Shown one piece after another: positions 1 to 8,412 of a stretch of DNA of 64,000 bases. The notes below the pieces were generated by a model that worked only from the letters and a program-made list of their open reading frames with translations, was not told the DNA's origin and did not search any database. Source of the stretch: CALBPI01 sp045110335. GTDB lineage: Bacteria > Pseudomonadota > Gammaproteobacteria > Steroidobacterales > Woeseiaceae. How positions within the stretch are numbered: position 1 is the stretch's first letter; the number at the start of each line of letters is the position of its first letter. Location: NCBI GenBank assembly GCA_045110335.1, contig JBGCGB010000019.1:58485-122484 (forward strand), read 5' to 3'. The position numbers and the translations under genes are program-made.

Positions 1-877
1 TCATCGACTCCAGCAAATTAATCAGATCTTCATAATCGGCGTAAGCCTGATAGAGCTCCAGCATCGTGAACTCGGGATTGTGCTGCGTGGACAATCCCTC
101 ATTGCGGAAGTTACGATTTATTTCATAAACGCGCTCGAACCCGCCAACAACGAGACGCTTCAGATTAAGCTCCGGCGCAATACGCAAAAACAAATCCATA
201 TCCAGGGCGTTGTGATGCGTTACGAACGGACGCGCGATTGCTCCACCGGGCGTGGTTTGCATCATCGGTGTTTCAACTTCCATGAAATCGCGTGATTCCA
301 GAAAGGCCCGGATGAAGCCGACGATGCGCGTGCGATCCCGGAAAATACGTCGACTGTCCTCATTGATAATCAAGTCGACATAGCGCTGACGGAATCGCGT
401 TTCCTGATCACTCAGTCCATGCCATTTTTCCGGCAACGGTCTCAGTGATTTCGTCAGCAATTTGATGTCATCAACTGCAATCGTGAGCTCGCCGGTTCGG
501 GTTCGGAACAGCGTACCCGTTGCGCCAACTATATCGCCGATATCCCAGGTCTTGAACTTTGCGTACAAACCTTCGGCCAATGCATCACGTTGCACATAGA
601 GTTGCATCCGCCCACTGCGATCCTGGAAATGCGCAAAGCTCGCTTTACCCATGACACGTTTGGCCATCATGCGACCCGCCACGGTGACGCGTACCGGCGT
701 CTCTTTGAGCGTATCACCATCGTGCTCGCTGTACGCCGCCAGTAAATTACCGGCCAGAGAATCCCGCTCAAATCCATTCGGATAGGCAATACCCTCTTCA
801 CGCATCGCATCTAGCTTCTTGCGCCGTTCAGCGATTAACTTGTTGTCTTCATTCTTCGGCGTATCGGCCATGATCAT
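1..877 (-). CDS. lysS: Lysyl-tRNA synthetase, class II (C-terminal part cut by window edge)
   Basis: Charges tRNA-Lys with lysine in the cytosol. About 290 N-terminal residues are present. They cover the OB-fold anticodon-binding domain and the start of the class II catalytic domain, with the motif 2 region reading RIAPELNLKRLVVGGFERVY. The catalytic C-terminus lies beyond base 1. Two in-frame ATGs are possible. The one at 877 overlaps the prfB stop as ATGA and the other is at 871 (MADTPKNED); the overlap favours coupled translation. It is the last gene seen of a prfB-lysS unit, an arrangement common in Gammaproteobacteria. Confidence 0.95.
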   Translation of the reverse strand, partial: MIMADTPKNEDNKLIAERRKKLDAMREEGIAYPNGFERDSLAGNLLAAYSEHDGDTLKETPVRVTVAGRMMAKRVMGKASFAHFQDRSGRMQLYVQRDALAEGLYAKFKTWDIGDIVGATGTLFRTRTGELTIAVDDIKLLTKSLRPLPEKWHGLSDQETRFRQRYVDLIINEDSRRIFRDRTRIVGFIRAFLESRDFMEVETPMMQTTPGGAIARPFVTHHNALDMDLFLRIAPELNLKRLVVGGFERVYEINRNFRNEGLSTQHNPEFTMLELYQAYADYEDLINLLESM

Positions 878-1969
878 AATCCCTGCTTTAAACTGGCTTC
901 GATAAAATCATCGAGGCCGCCGTCAAGCACTGCCTGAGTGTTACCGGTCTCTACACCGGTGCGTAAATCTTTAATGCGCGATTGATCGAGCACATAAGAG
1001 CGAATCTGGCTGCCCCAACCGACATCCGCTTTGCTGTCTTCGGTGGCCTGTGCTTCGCCACGTCGTTTCTGCATTTCCAACTCATAGAGTTTGGATTGCA
1101 ATTGCTTCATCGCAGTCGCCTTGTTCTTGTGCTGCGAACGATCGTTTTGACACTGCACAACGGTGTTGGTTGGCACATGCGTGATCCGCACAGCCGACTC
1201 GGTACGGTTTACGTGCTGTCCGCCTGCACCGCTGGCCCGATAGACATCAATCCTCAAATCTGAGGGATCAATTTCAATCTCTACGCTATCGTCAATTTCT
1301 GGAGAGACAAAAACGGCCGCAAATGAGGTGTGGCGCCGATTACCTGAATCGAAGGGTGACTTGCGAACCAAACGATGCACCCCTGTTTCGGTTCTTAGCC
1401 AGCCAAACGCATGATCCCCGGCGATTCGAATCGTGGCGCTTTTGATGCCGGCCACTTCGCCATCGGACATCTCCATGACTTCTGCCTGAAACCCATGCGC
1501 CTCCGCCCACCGGAGATACATGCGCAACAACATGCTCGCCCAATCTTGCGCTTCCGTTCCGCCGGCGCCTGATTGAATATCTAGAAAGGCCGCCGAACCA
1601 TCTTGCTCACCACTGAACATGCGACGGAATTCCAATCGCTCGACACGCTTCGCAACGCCATTGACGTCCGTCTGAATTTCTTTGACGGTGCTTTCGTCGT
1701 TCTCGGCGACGGCCATCTCTAACAGTTCGGCACTGTCATCCAGTCGCTGAGCGATCTCGGTCAAACCATCGACAATTTCTTCCAGCGCCGCCCGTTCCTG
1801 CCCAAGCGCTTGCGCGCGCTCCGGCTCGTTCCAAACTTCGGGGTCTTCAAGCTCACGCCGAACCTCGTCTAGGCGTTCTTGCTTGTCCGCATAGTCAAAG
1901 ATACCCCCTGAGCGATTCACTGCGTTCGCTTAGGTCTTCTATTTGGGTACTGAGAGGGTTCGTTTCCAT
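874..1969 (-). CDS. prfB: Peptide chain release factor 2 (RF2), programmed +1 frameshift
   Basis: Terminates translation at UGA and UAA. The gene is read in two frames. An ATG at 1969 opens 24 codons ending RSESLRGYL, followed by an in-frame TGA at 1897-1895. After a +1 shift at CTT TGA, GAC (1896-1894) continues the second frame to the stop at 876-874. The product is 364 residues, close to the 365 of E. coli. It carries the SPF anticodon-like tripeptide (RKSPFDSG) and the catalytic GGQ (SGAGGQHVNRTES). The ORF that starts after the TGA is therefore not the true start. It lies 45 bp downstream of recJ and overlaps lysS by 4 bp. Confidence 0.97.
1894..1909 (-). promoter_or_regulatory. RF2 autoregulatory frameshift site
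   Basis: Reads AGGGGGTATCTTTGAC on the minus strand: an internal Shine-Dalgarno-like AGGGGG, a 3-nt spacer, the CUU slip codon and the UGA stop followed by C. The 16 bases match the E. coli prfB recoding signal as I recall it. When RF2 is scarce the ribosome slips +1 and makes full-length RF2; when RF2 is abundant a 24-residue peptide is released. Confidence 0.96.
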
Positions 1970-2014
1970 GATCGGGTCAATTGCTACTTTCAAAGGCGGA
2001 ATGCTAACACGTTG

Positions 2015-3721
2015 TCACTCGCCAACCACCCGCCATTGCTCGACAACCAACTGCAGTCGCGACACACCACGCCATACATTGACATCCAATCGATAACAGA
2101 GCGATATCTGGCTGCCGCGCTCCGGTAGCGGATCACGAACCTGACCAAAAGCGATCGCATCAACCGTTTGGCCATCAACCTGTACCTGCATCTTCAGGTG
2201 TTTCTCGCCCACGATACGAACATCAGACACGTCAAAATCGCCCATAAATGCAGGCTCGGGAAAGCGCTGCCCCCAAGGCATGATGGTGCGAAGCCGATTC
2301 GCAAACTCAATGTCAAAACAATCAGCCGGGAGCGCGCCGTCGGTCATGATGACCGGCAAAAAATCTGCGGCCGGAAACAATTGCGCCATCGCGCGCTCTG
2401 CCGCTGCCGAAAATGCTTCAAACTGGTCCGCCACCAACGTCAATCCCGCCGCCATCGCATGACCACCGAACTTCTCAATCGCACCCGGCAGCTGCCGATC
2501 GACTTCAGCCAATAAGTCACGCAAATGCACGCCCGGAATCGATCGACCCGATCCTTTCAATAGGCCGGAATCCTCATGAGCGAACGCGAATGCAGGTCGC
2601 CCCGTACGCTCCTTGATACCGGAGGCGATCAGTCCGACCACACCCTGATGCCAATGCGGCTGATACATCGACAGACAATCCGGCAACCCGGGAACCTGAT
2701 CCTGCATGATCGTTTCTAGCGCCGCACTCGCATCACGCTGCATATCGGATTGAATGGTGCGACGCTCCCGATTGATTCGATCCAGCTCAACCGCTGCCGC
2801 ATTCGCTTCCGTCATGGTTTCCGCCATCAAGCAACGGATGCCGACGGACATGTCTTCAAGACGCCCGGCAGCGTTCAGTCGCGGTCCTACGGCAAAACCG
2901 AGATCCGTTGCTACAATGCGCGCAGGATCTCGTCCGGCAACGTTCAATAAGGCCGTAATCCCCGGGGAACAACGACCGGCGCGAATTCTTTGAAGACCGG
3001 CTTCAACCAAAATCCGATTGTTCTGATCTAGCGGAACGACATCGGCCACCGTCCCCAATGCGACAAGGTCAAGATAGTCCGCCGGAATCTTCGCAATACC
3101 AGGGTCATTTTTGGCCAGCTTTCTTGCCAGTGCCGCCATCAAACAAAAAGCCACACCGACGCCTGCTAAATGCTTACTGGGGTACGGATCATCCGGTTGG
3201 TTGGGATTCAAAATGACATTGGCATCCGGCATCACATCCGGTGGCAGATGATGATCGGTAATCAGGACATCAATGCCGTATTGACGGGCCGTCGCTACAC
3301 CGTCAACGCTGCTGATGCCATTGTCGACCGTGACAATCAATGTTGGCATGTTGGCTTTCGCCACTTCCACCAGCGGCGGACTCAGTCCATAGCCGAAATC
3401 AAAACGATTGGGCACCAGTGAATCGATGTTGGAAAACCCGAGACGTTCGAGGCAGCGCCACATCAATGCAGTACTAGTCGCGCCATCCGCATCAAAGTCA
3501 CCGACAATAAGGACACGCCCATCGCGATGTTGGATGAGTAGCTCAACCGCTCGATCGATATTCGCCATCTGGCTTACAGGTGCGAGTCTGGCAAGGCTGA
3601 TGTCCATCTCTGTGCGAGTCTTCACCCCGCGGGCCGCCAATATCTTGGCGACGACAGGATCAACATCCGTCAGTTCGTGTGGCGTCGTTGGACGCTCGAC
3701 CAAGTCTCTTAGCTGATTCAT
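2015..3721 (-). CDS. recJ: Single-stranded-DNA-specific 5'-3' exonuclease RecJ
   Basis: Degrades single-stranded DNA 5' to 3' in recombination and mismatch or base-excision repair. At 568 residues it is near the E. coli length (577). DHH-family metal-binding motifs are visible: LIVGDFDADGATST near residue 72, VDNGISS and the DHH signature in ITDHHLPPD. A DHHA1 domain with GGHAMAAGLTL follows, then a C-terminal OB-type domain. The ATG overlaps the stop of the upstream RpfE-like gene (ATGA), so the two are probably translationally coupled. Confidence 0.96.
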   Translation of the reverse strand: MNQLRDLVERPTTPHELTDVDPVVAKILAARGVKTRTEMDISLARLAPVSQMANIDRAVELLIQHRDGRVLIVGDFDADGATSTALMWRCLERLGFSNIDSLVPNRFDFGYGLSPPLVEVAKANMPTLIVTVDNGISSVDGVATARQYGIDVLITDHHLPPDVMPDANVILNPNQPDDPYPSKHLAGVGVAFCLMAALARKLAKNDPGIAKIPADYLDLVALGTVADVVPLDQNNRILVEAGLQRIRAGRCSPGITALLNVAGRDPARIVATDLGFAVGPRLNAAGRLEDMSVGIRCLMAETMTEANAAAVELDRINRERRTIQSDMQRDASAALETIMQDQVPGLPDCLSMYQPHWHQGVVGLIASGIKERTGRPAFAFAHEDSGLLKGSGRSIPGVHLRDLLAEVDRQLPGAIEKFGGHAMAAGLTLVADQFEAFSAAAERAMAQLFPAADFLPVIMTDGALPADCFDIEFANRLRTIMPWGQRFPEPAFMGDFDVSDVRIVGEKHLKMQVQVDGQTVDAIAFGQVRDPLPERGSQISLCYRLDVNVWRGVSRLQLVVEQWRVVGE

Positions 3722-4653
3722 GCGTTTCGCTTTGTCATTCGTCGTAGCCGGGAAAATAGTTGGCGGACGGTATACCGGCGCTTGACGATCAAGCGAGCGT
3801 TAGCGGTATGAATCACTACGGCTTCCAATGCACCTTTTTGTAGGGATCGATTGATCCACGCGGCCAGATCGGGAACTTCACGTGGGGCCCAAACAGCACC
3901 GGGTTGCAACGTATCGGAAGGATCGTTTTCATACACAGCAGCGCTACCATCCCCATAGACCCGCCAAAACCCCCTAACCAGTAAACGGTCCGAGTACAGC
4001 GTTGGCAATGCACAAAGCTCATCCGGCGCAGTCAACGTGCCTGCCCCGTAAAACCAAACACCATTGACCGGAACACCGGTGCCGTCGACTATTTGATGAA
4101 ACGACATTTGAATTTCCGTCATCAATCGCTGAATGACACTCGCATCATCGCCGGTCGGCTTGGATGCTCTCAATGGCAGGCCCAGCAGATCAATCGCAGG
4201 CGCGGCGTCAAACTGCAAGGCATTGTCGACGGGTGTTGAAACGATCCAACGTTGCGCGGCTAGTTCATCCAAATGCCAAGCGGCCACGCGCTGATCCGGA
4301 TCATCTCGTATCAATGCCATCAAGGCCTGACGCAGCGTTTGCGCATGGTCACCGGTTAGCTTGTCTACCGGCCAGCTATGCAGCTGCACATCCCGCATGT
4401 CGGCGCGAAAAAAAACCGGATCTATGGCGCAATACCAGCGATCTGTTGGCACGGGTTGGCCGCTTCCAACGGCACAAACGGCCGCATAAGCTTTGGCCGC
4501 TTCAGCCAATTGGTGATCAAAGGCCGAAGCATCTACAGGCGTGATTTGATAGTCCGGACAATCCGCTTGCAAGAACGGCAATAGCGTTGCCGAATCCAAC
4601 TGCGGGAGACAAACGACGCTGGACTGGTTGCTAAGACCGGTAAACGGGTTCAT
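3718..4653 (-). CDS. RpfE-like conserved protein (COG4255 type), function unknown
   Basis: A 311-residue cytosolic protein with no signal peptide or membrane segment. It contains PVNGVWFYGAGTL near residue 200, which resembles the (N)SLWFWGGG motif of the proteins annotated RpfE or phosphoglycerate-mutase-like in Xanthomonas and other Proteobacteria. In Xanthomonas, rpfE lies beside recJ, as here. It precedes recJ with a 4-bp overlap. Family assignment rests on the motif and the neighbourhood; the biochemical role is unknown. Confidence 0.7.
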   Translation of the reverse strand: MNPFTGLSNQSSVVCLPQLDSATLLPFLQADCPDYQITPVDASAFDHQLAEAAKAYAAVCAVGSGQPVPTDRWYCAIDPVFFRADMRDVQLHSWPVDKLTGDHAQTLRQALMALIRDDPDQRVAAWHLDELAAQRWIVSTPVDNALQFDAAPAIDLLGLPLRASKPTGDDASVIQRLMTEIQMSFHQIVDGTGVPVNGVWFYGAGTLTAPDELCALPTLYSDRLLVRGFWRVYGDGSAAVYENDPSDTLQPGAVWAPREVPDLAAWINRSLQKGALEAVVIHTANARLIVKRRYTVRQLFSRLRRMTKRNA

Positions 4654-4672
4654 GGCATAATTCCGGATGACA

Positions 4673-4687
4673 ACGCACAGTGTAACC
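4673..4687 (-). promoter_or_regulatory. Promoter-like element before the RpfE-like gene
   Basis: Minus strand reads GGTTACACTGTGCGT, with TACACT as a possible -10 hexamer about 25 bases before the ATG. The same 15 bases occur before pyrH (31272-31286). No convincing -35 box is seen. Confidence 0.35.
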
Positions 4688-4730
4688 GCTCGGGCGTTTG
4701 CACTGAACCCGATATTGAGAACATCCCGAT

Positions 4731-5096
4731 ATGCAATTTTCGAAAGAACAAGAACCCGTCAATGCCGTCAGAAAATATGACGCTGAGTCTTTGTGGATCA
4801 GGGAACAAGCATTTTCCGGCAGCATTGCCATCATGCCAACGGCTATCGACGAAGACTTCGATTGCCGGCAAATTAATGACTTGAACGAAACCCATCTGGC
4901 ACCGTTTGTGGCGGCAAAGCCGGAAGTCATTATCATCGCATGCGGCCAGACGGTCACGTTTCCCGAAGCCTCCGTTATGCGCGCCGTGCAACGTGCCGGC
5001 ATTGGCATCGAAGTGATGAATGATGGTGCCGCGATGCGAACCTATAACGTACTGCTGAGCGAAGAACGCGATGTCGTACTGCTGGTCGTGCGTTAA
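4731..5096 (+). CDS. Mth938-like (DUF498/NDUFAF3 family) domain protein
   Basis: A 121-residue single-domain protein resembling the Mth938/NDUFAF3 fold. The typical features are the internal segment PEVIIIACGQTVTFP and the later GIGIEVMNDGAAMRTYNVLL. The mitochondrial relative helps complex I assembly, but the bacterial role is not settled. It is transcribed divergently from the RpfE-like gene and converges on nlpD, with a 4-bp overlap at the 3' ends. Confidence 0.8.
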   Translation: MQFSKEQEPVNAVRKYDAESLWIREQAFSGSIAIMPTAIDEDFDCRQINDLNETHLAPFVAAKPEVIIIACGQTVTFPEASVMRAVQRAGIGIEVMNDGAAMRTYNVLLSEERDVVLLVVR

Positions 5097-5797
5097 CGTT
5101 TGGGCAGCATAGGTATTGGGTTGACCGGGCGACCGCGCTGTCTGATCTCAAAATGTAGCCTGGGCTTTTGGGCAGACGTCTCACCCATGGTTGCGATCTT
5201 CTGACCGCGTTTAACGCGGTCACCCTCGGCCACCAATAACGCCGAGTTATGCCCATAAGCTGACAAGAAATCCTCATTGTGGCGAATGATAATGAGCTTC
5301 CCGTACCCTTTCAGCCCACTGCCTGAATAAACGACTTCGCCGGCAGAGGCCGCATTGACCGGTTGCCCGCGTTGACCGCTGATCAGCACACCGGTGCGGG
5401 ATGCTTTTGCCGAAATATCAAAGCTTGAGACAATGCGACCGCTCGTTGGCCACCGCCAGTCACTTACCGCAGCGATAGTTCGCGTGGGCTGTGGCTTTGG
5501 CACACTCGCACGCGCTGTTTGTCCGCTTGGCGCGGTTAATCGCAATCGTTGGCCCGGATAAATAAGCGTGGCATCGGAGAGCCCGTTCCATGCCGCCAGC
5601 CGTCGATGATCGATGCCCTGTCGGAACGCAATGGCATACAACGTATCACCGGCTTTCACGACGTAGCTACCGGAACTGACCCGCCCGGGCTTTTCCGCTG
5701 CTTGCCGCTCTTGCCAGGTTAATCCGCAAGCGGCTATCGTCATCGACAACCCCAGCAACAACACCAGGCGCAAGCCAGCTAACGAAGCGCGAGCCAT
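5093..5797 (-). CDS. nlpD: NlpD-like lipoprotein, murein hydrolase activator (LysM + degenerate M23)
   Basis: Predicted outer-membrane lipoprotein that activates division amidases. With the ATG at 5797 the protein has 234 residues. The lipobox SMTIAAC ends at Cys24, a LysM domain spans about 45-87 (YVVKAGDTLYAIA) and an M23/LytM domain about 116-228. The zinc ligands are degenerate: the usual HxGxD position reads RTGVLIS and the HxH position reads RLH, so it should be an activator rather than an enzyme, as in E. coli NlpD. The longer upstream ORF start is rejected because only the 5797 start gives a lipoprotein signal. rpoS, its usual neighbour, is absent. Confidence 0.88.
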   Translation of the reverse strand: MARASLAGLRLVLLLGLSMTIAACGLTWQERQAAEKPGRVSSGSYVVKAGDTLYAIAFRQGIDHRRLAAWNGLSDATLIYPGQRLRLTAPSGQTARASVPKPQPTRTIAAVSDWRWPTSGRIVSSFDISAKASRTGVLISGQRGQPVNAASAGEVVYSGSGLKGYGKLIIIRHNEDFLSAYGHNSALLVAEGDRVKRGQKIATMGETSAQKPRLHFEIRQRGRPVNPIPMLPKR

Positions 5798-6369
5798 ATC
5801 AACACCACCGAAACAATGGCAATGGACGCCCAACCAATACGGTCAACATAGCGACGAAGGTTGTCAGCGATTTTCGGCCCGCCGGCAAAAATCAAACCTG
5901 CGACCAGGAAAAACCGGGCGCCGCGACCAATGAAAGACGCGATAACAAACAACGGGAAACTCATTGCCGCCGCACCTGCGCTGATGGTGAACACCTTGTA
6001 TGGAATCGGCGAGAAGCCCGCGATGAACACAACCCATACGCCGTAATCCTGAAACCAACTCAATGCGCGCAAATAAGACGGCGCGTAGTGACTCTCAAGC
6101 AACCAGGGTTCTATCGAGCCAATCAGCCAGAGCCCAAGTACGTACCCGAACATTCCACCGGCAACAGACGTCACCGTTGTAATCGTCGCAAGCCACCAGG
6201 CTTTGGCTCGATCTGCAAGCACCATCGGCGCCAGCAGAACATCCGGTGGAATCGGAAAAAAAGAACTTTCAGCAAAACTCAAGATACCGAGCCATACCAC
6301 GGCTAAGCGATGTCGGGCACGTGACAACACCCAATCATAAAGCTGCGTGAACATTGAAGGCTTTTTCAT
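5779..6369 (-). CDS. yqaA: YqaA-family (DedA/SNARE-associated) inner-membrane protein
   Basis: A 196-residue protein with several hydrophobic segments typical of the DedA/VTT superfamily. It has the re-entrant-loop-like stretch FAESSFFPIPPDVLLAP near residue 33 and a second GFSPIPYKVFTISAGA segment near 118. DedA-like proteins are linked to lipid carrier or phospholipid flipping; the role of the YqaA branch is unknown. It lies between pcm and nlpD and overlaps nlpD by 19 bp. Confidence 0.88.
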   Translation of the reverse strand: MKKPSMFTQLYDWVLSRARHRLAVVWLGILSFAESSFFPIPPDVLLAPMVLADRAKAWWLATITTVTSVAGGMFGYVLGLWLIGSIEPWLLESHYAPSYLRALSWFQDYGVWVVFIAGFSPIPYKVFTISAGAAAMSFPLFVIASFIGRGARFFLVAGLIFAGGPKIADNLRRYVDRIGWASIAIVSVVLIWLALR

Positions 6370-6370
6370 G

Positions 6371-7021
6371 CTAGCTCTTCACCAAAGGCACAAAACTGGC
6401 CGGACCAAGGTCTGCCTGTTCGAACTGGTTGTCGCGTCGTGTAATCTTCAACAAGCGCTGATCGCGCGGTGGACCCAACGGCAATATCAGACGACCATCT
6501 GGCGCCATTTGTTCAAGCAATGCTGTCGGAATCAACTCCGGTGCAGCTGCAACGATGATGCCATCATAGGGGCCGTACTTTGGCCAGCCGGCCCAACCAT
6601 CACCTTGCCGGTAGTCGATGTTGTACAAGTTTAGGCTCGCGAGTCGACGACGCGTCTTGCGCAATAAGGCCGGCAAATATTCGATGGTGTGAATACGTTT
6701 CACGAGCGGCGCAAGGACGGCGGTCTGATAGCCGCACCCGGTACCGACTTCTAGCACATTCAACAGTGGACCGTCAGCGAGCAACGCTTCCGTCATCTTG
6801 GCGACAATATAGGGCTGACTAATGGTCTGCCCCAAGCCAATCGGCAAAGCTGTGTCCTCGTATGCGCGGCTTGCTAACGCTTCGTCGACGAAAATATGCC
6901 GGGGCACATCGCGAATTCTCGCCAGCACAGAAGGCGACCGGATTCCCTGGTCCTGAAGCCGCCGCACCAAACGGTCGCGCGTTCTGGCGGACGTCATACC
7001 GATGCCAGCGTGCGATGTCAC
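6371..7021 (-). CDS. pcm: Protein-L-isoaspartate O-methyltransferase
   Basis: Repairs isoaspartyl residues in damaged proteins using SAM. The 216 residues carry the family signature ALPIGLGQTISQPYIVAKMTE and the SAM-binding motif VLEVGTGCGYQTAVLA. The start overlaps the surE stop as ATGA, and surE-pcm is a conserved stress-survival pair. The length matches the usual 205-225 residues. Confidence 0.97.
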   Translation of the reverse strand: MTSHAGIGMTSARTRDRLVRRLQDQGIRSPSVLARIRDVPRHIFVDEALASRAYEDTALPIGLGQTISQPYIVAKMTEALLADGPLLNVLEVGTGCGYQTAVLAPLVKRIHTIEYLPALLRKTRRRLASLNLYNIDYRQGDGWAGWPKYGPYDGIIVAAAPELIPTALLEQMAPDGRLILPLGPPRDQRLLKITRRDNQFEQADLGPASFVPLVKS

Positions 7022-7797
7022 TGTGTGCGCTCCAGCCAGCCCGCCAGTTGATCAACCTGACCATGTCGGGTCAGATCAATTTGCAACGGGGTAACCGACG
7101 CAAAACCGGCCTCAACAGCCGCGAAATCGGTGCCAGGGCCAGAATCAGACTCGGCGCCGGCAGGACCTATCCAGTAAATCGGACGCCCTCTCGGGTCGGT
7201 CTCGCGCACAATTGGCTCGGCACGATGCCTAAAACCGAGCCGCGTCGCCCGAATACCTTTCAGCTCATCGAGCGGCACATCCGGCACATTGACGTTCAAG
7301 ATCGTATCCGCCGCGATCGGCTCGCGATGAATAGAGGTCAGAATTTTCGCGCACACTTCGGCAGCCGTATCAAAATGTTGGGCGGGATGCCCGGCCAACG
7401 ACATGGCGATAGCGGGCAGCCCAAGGTACCGGCCTTCAATGGCTGCCGCGACGGTGCCTGAATAGATCACGTCGTCACCAAGATTCGCGCCATGGTTGAT
7501 CCCGGAAACCACGATATCTGGATCCTCCGCCAGAAATCCGGCCAGCGCCAAATGAACGCAATCTGACGGCGTGCCATTGACCGCGAAGACTCGCGGATCG
7601 GTCTCAGTCACGCGCAACGGCGAATGCAACGTTAATGAGCTACTAGCACCGCTCTGGTTCCGATCAGGTGCGACAACATCAATCTCACCAAAAACGGCCA
7701 AACGGTGCCGCAGTGCTTGCAGCCCATCGGCAAGGTAACCGTCGTCGTTGCTGATCAGAATCTTCAATGGATGCGCTCTTGGCCTCTGAATCGTCAA
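7018..7797 (-). CDS. surE: 5'/3'-nucleotidase SurE
   Basis: Nucleoside monophosphate phosphatase with exopolyphosphatase activity. The N-terminal metal-binding motif ILISNDDGYLADGLQAL and GINHGANLGDDVIYSGTVAAA are diagnostic. The start is uncertain. TTG at 7797 has AGGA about ten bases upstream and gives 259 residues. TTG at 7767 would give the family-typical N-terminus MKILISNDDG (249 residues). It is the first gene of surE-pcm-yqaA-nlpD. Confidence 0.95.
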   Translation of the reverse strand: MTIQRPRAHPLKILISNDDGYLADGLQALRHRLAVFGEIDVVAPDRNQSGASSSLTLHSPLRVTETDPRVFAVNGTPSDCVHLALAGFLAEDPDIVVSGINHGANLGDDVIYSGTVAAAIEGRYLGLPAIAMSLAGHPAQHFDTAAEVCAKILTSIHREPIAADTILNVNVPDVPLDELKGIRATRLGFRHRAEPIVRETDPRGRPIYWIGPAGAESDSGPGTDFAAVEAGFASVTPLQIDLTRHGQVDQLAGWLERTQ

Positions 7798-7884
7798 TGA
7801 TACGCAATCCTGCTAGGCATCTGTAGCGCTCCGGTCCCGAGATCGCTATTCTTGATCACGAACATCCTGCCGGGGAGCCTTTCA

Positions 7885-8412
7885 ATGCACAATGACGACG
7901 ACGATCCGCAGTTGTTTCGTGAAGCCATTGACGGTGTGCGCCCGCTGCAATATGACGGCGCTGAACCGGCCCTCAATAAAAGCGCGCCCCACGCTCGTAT
8001 GCGCCGTCAGGACGAAGCCGCTGTACTGCGTGAGAGCCTTGATGCAGATATCGAGGAGATCGAGTGGCGCAATGGGGATGGTCTTCGCTATCGCCGTCCC
8101 GAGATCGGCGAACGGACCTTACGCAAATTGGCACGCGGCGGTTACCGTGTCGAAGCAGAAATCGATCTGCATGGCTATACAGTCAAAGAAGCGCGCGATG
8201 TGATGCGTGAGTTTTTGGCGGATGTCCATCACTACGGTTGGCGCTGTGTACGCGTTATTCACGGTAAAGGCCGGGGATCCGGTCATCGCGGCCCGAGGCT
8301 CAAGGGCAGCGTGGATAGTTGGTTGAGAAAAACGGATGCGGTTGCTGCGTTCGTCTCTGCACGCCAGGTTGACGGCGGTAGCGGTGCCGTTTATGTATTA
8401 TTCAGACGCTAG
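7885..8412 (+). CDS. Smr-domain endonuclease-like protein
   Basis: A 175-residue protein with a C-terminal Smr domain. EIDLHGYTVKEA near residue 103 and RVIHGKGRGSGHRGPRLK near 131 are the two Smr signatures. The acidic N-terminus (MHNDDDDPQ) resembles the small SmrA/SmrB proteins. SmrB acts as a nuclease at collided ribosomes in E. coli; whether this copy does so is inferred. The ATG at 7885 follows GGGGAG by seven bases. It is divergent from surE and converges with truD (4-bp overlap). Confidence 0.88.
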   Translation: MHNDDDDPQLFREAIDGVRPLQYDGAEPALNKSAPHARMRRQDEAAVLRESLDADIEEIEWRNGDGLRYRRPEIGERTLRKLARGGYRVEAEIDLHGYTVKEARDVMREFLADVHHYGWRCVRVIHGKGRGSGHRGPRLKGSVDSWLRKTDAVAAFVSARQVDGGSGAVYVLFRR

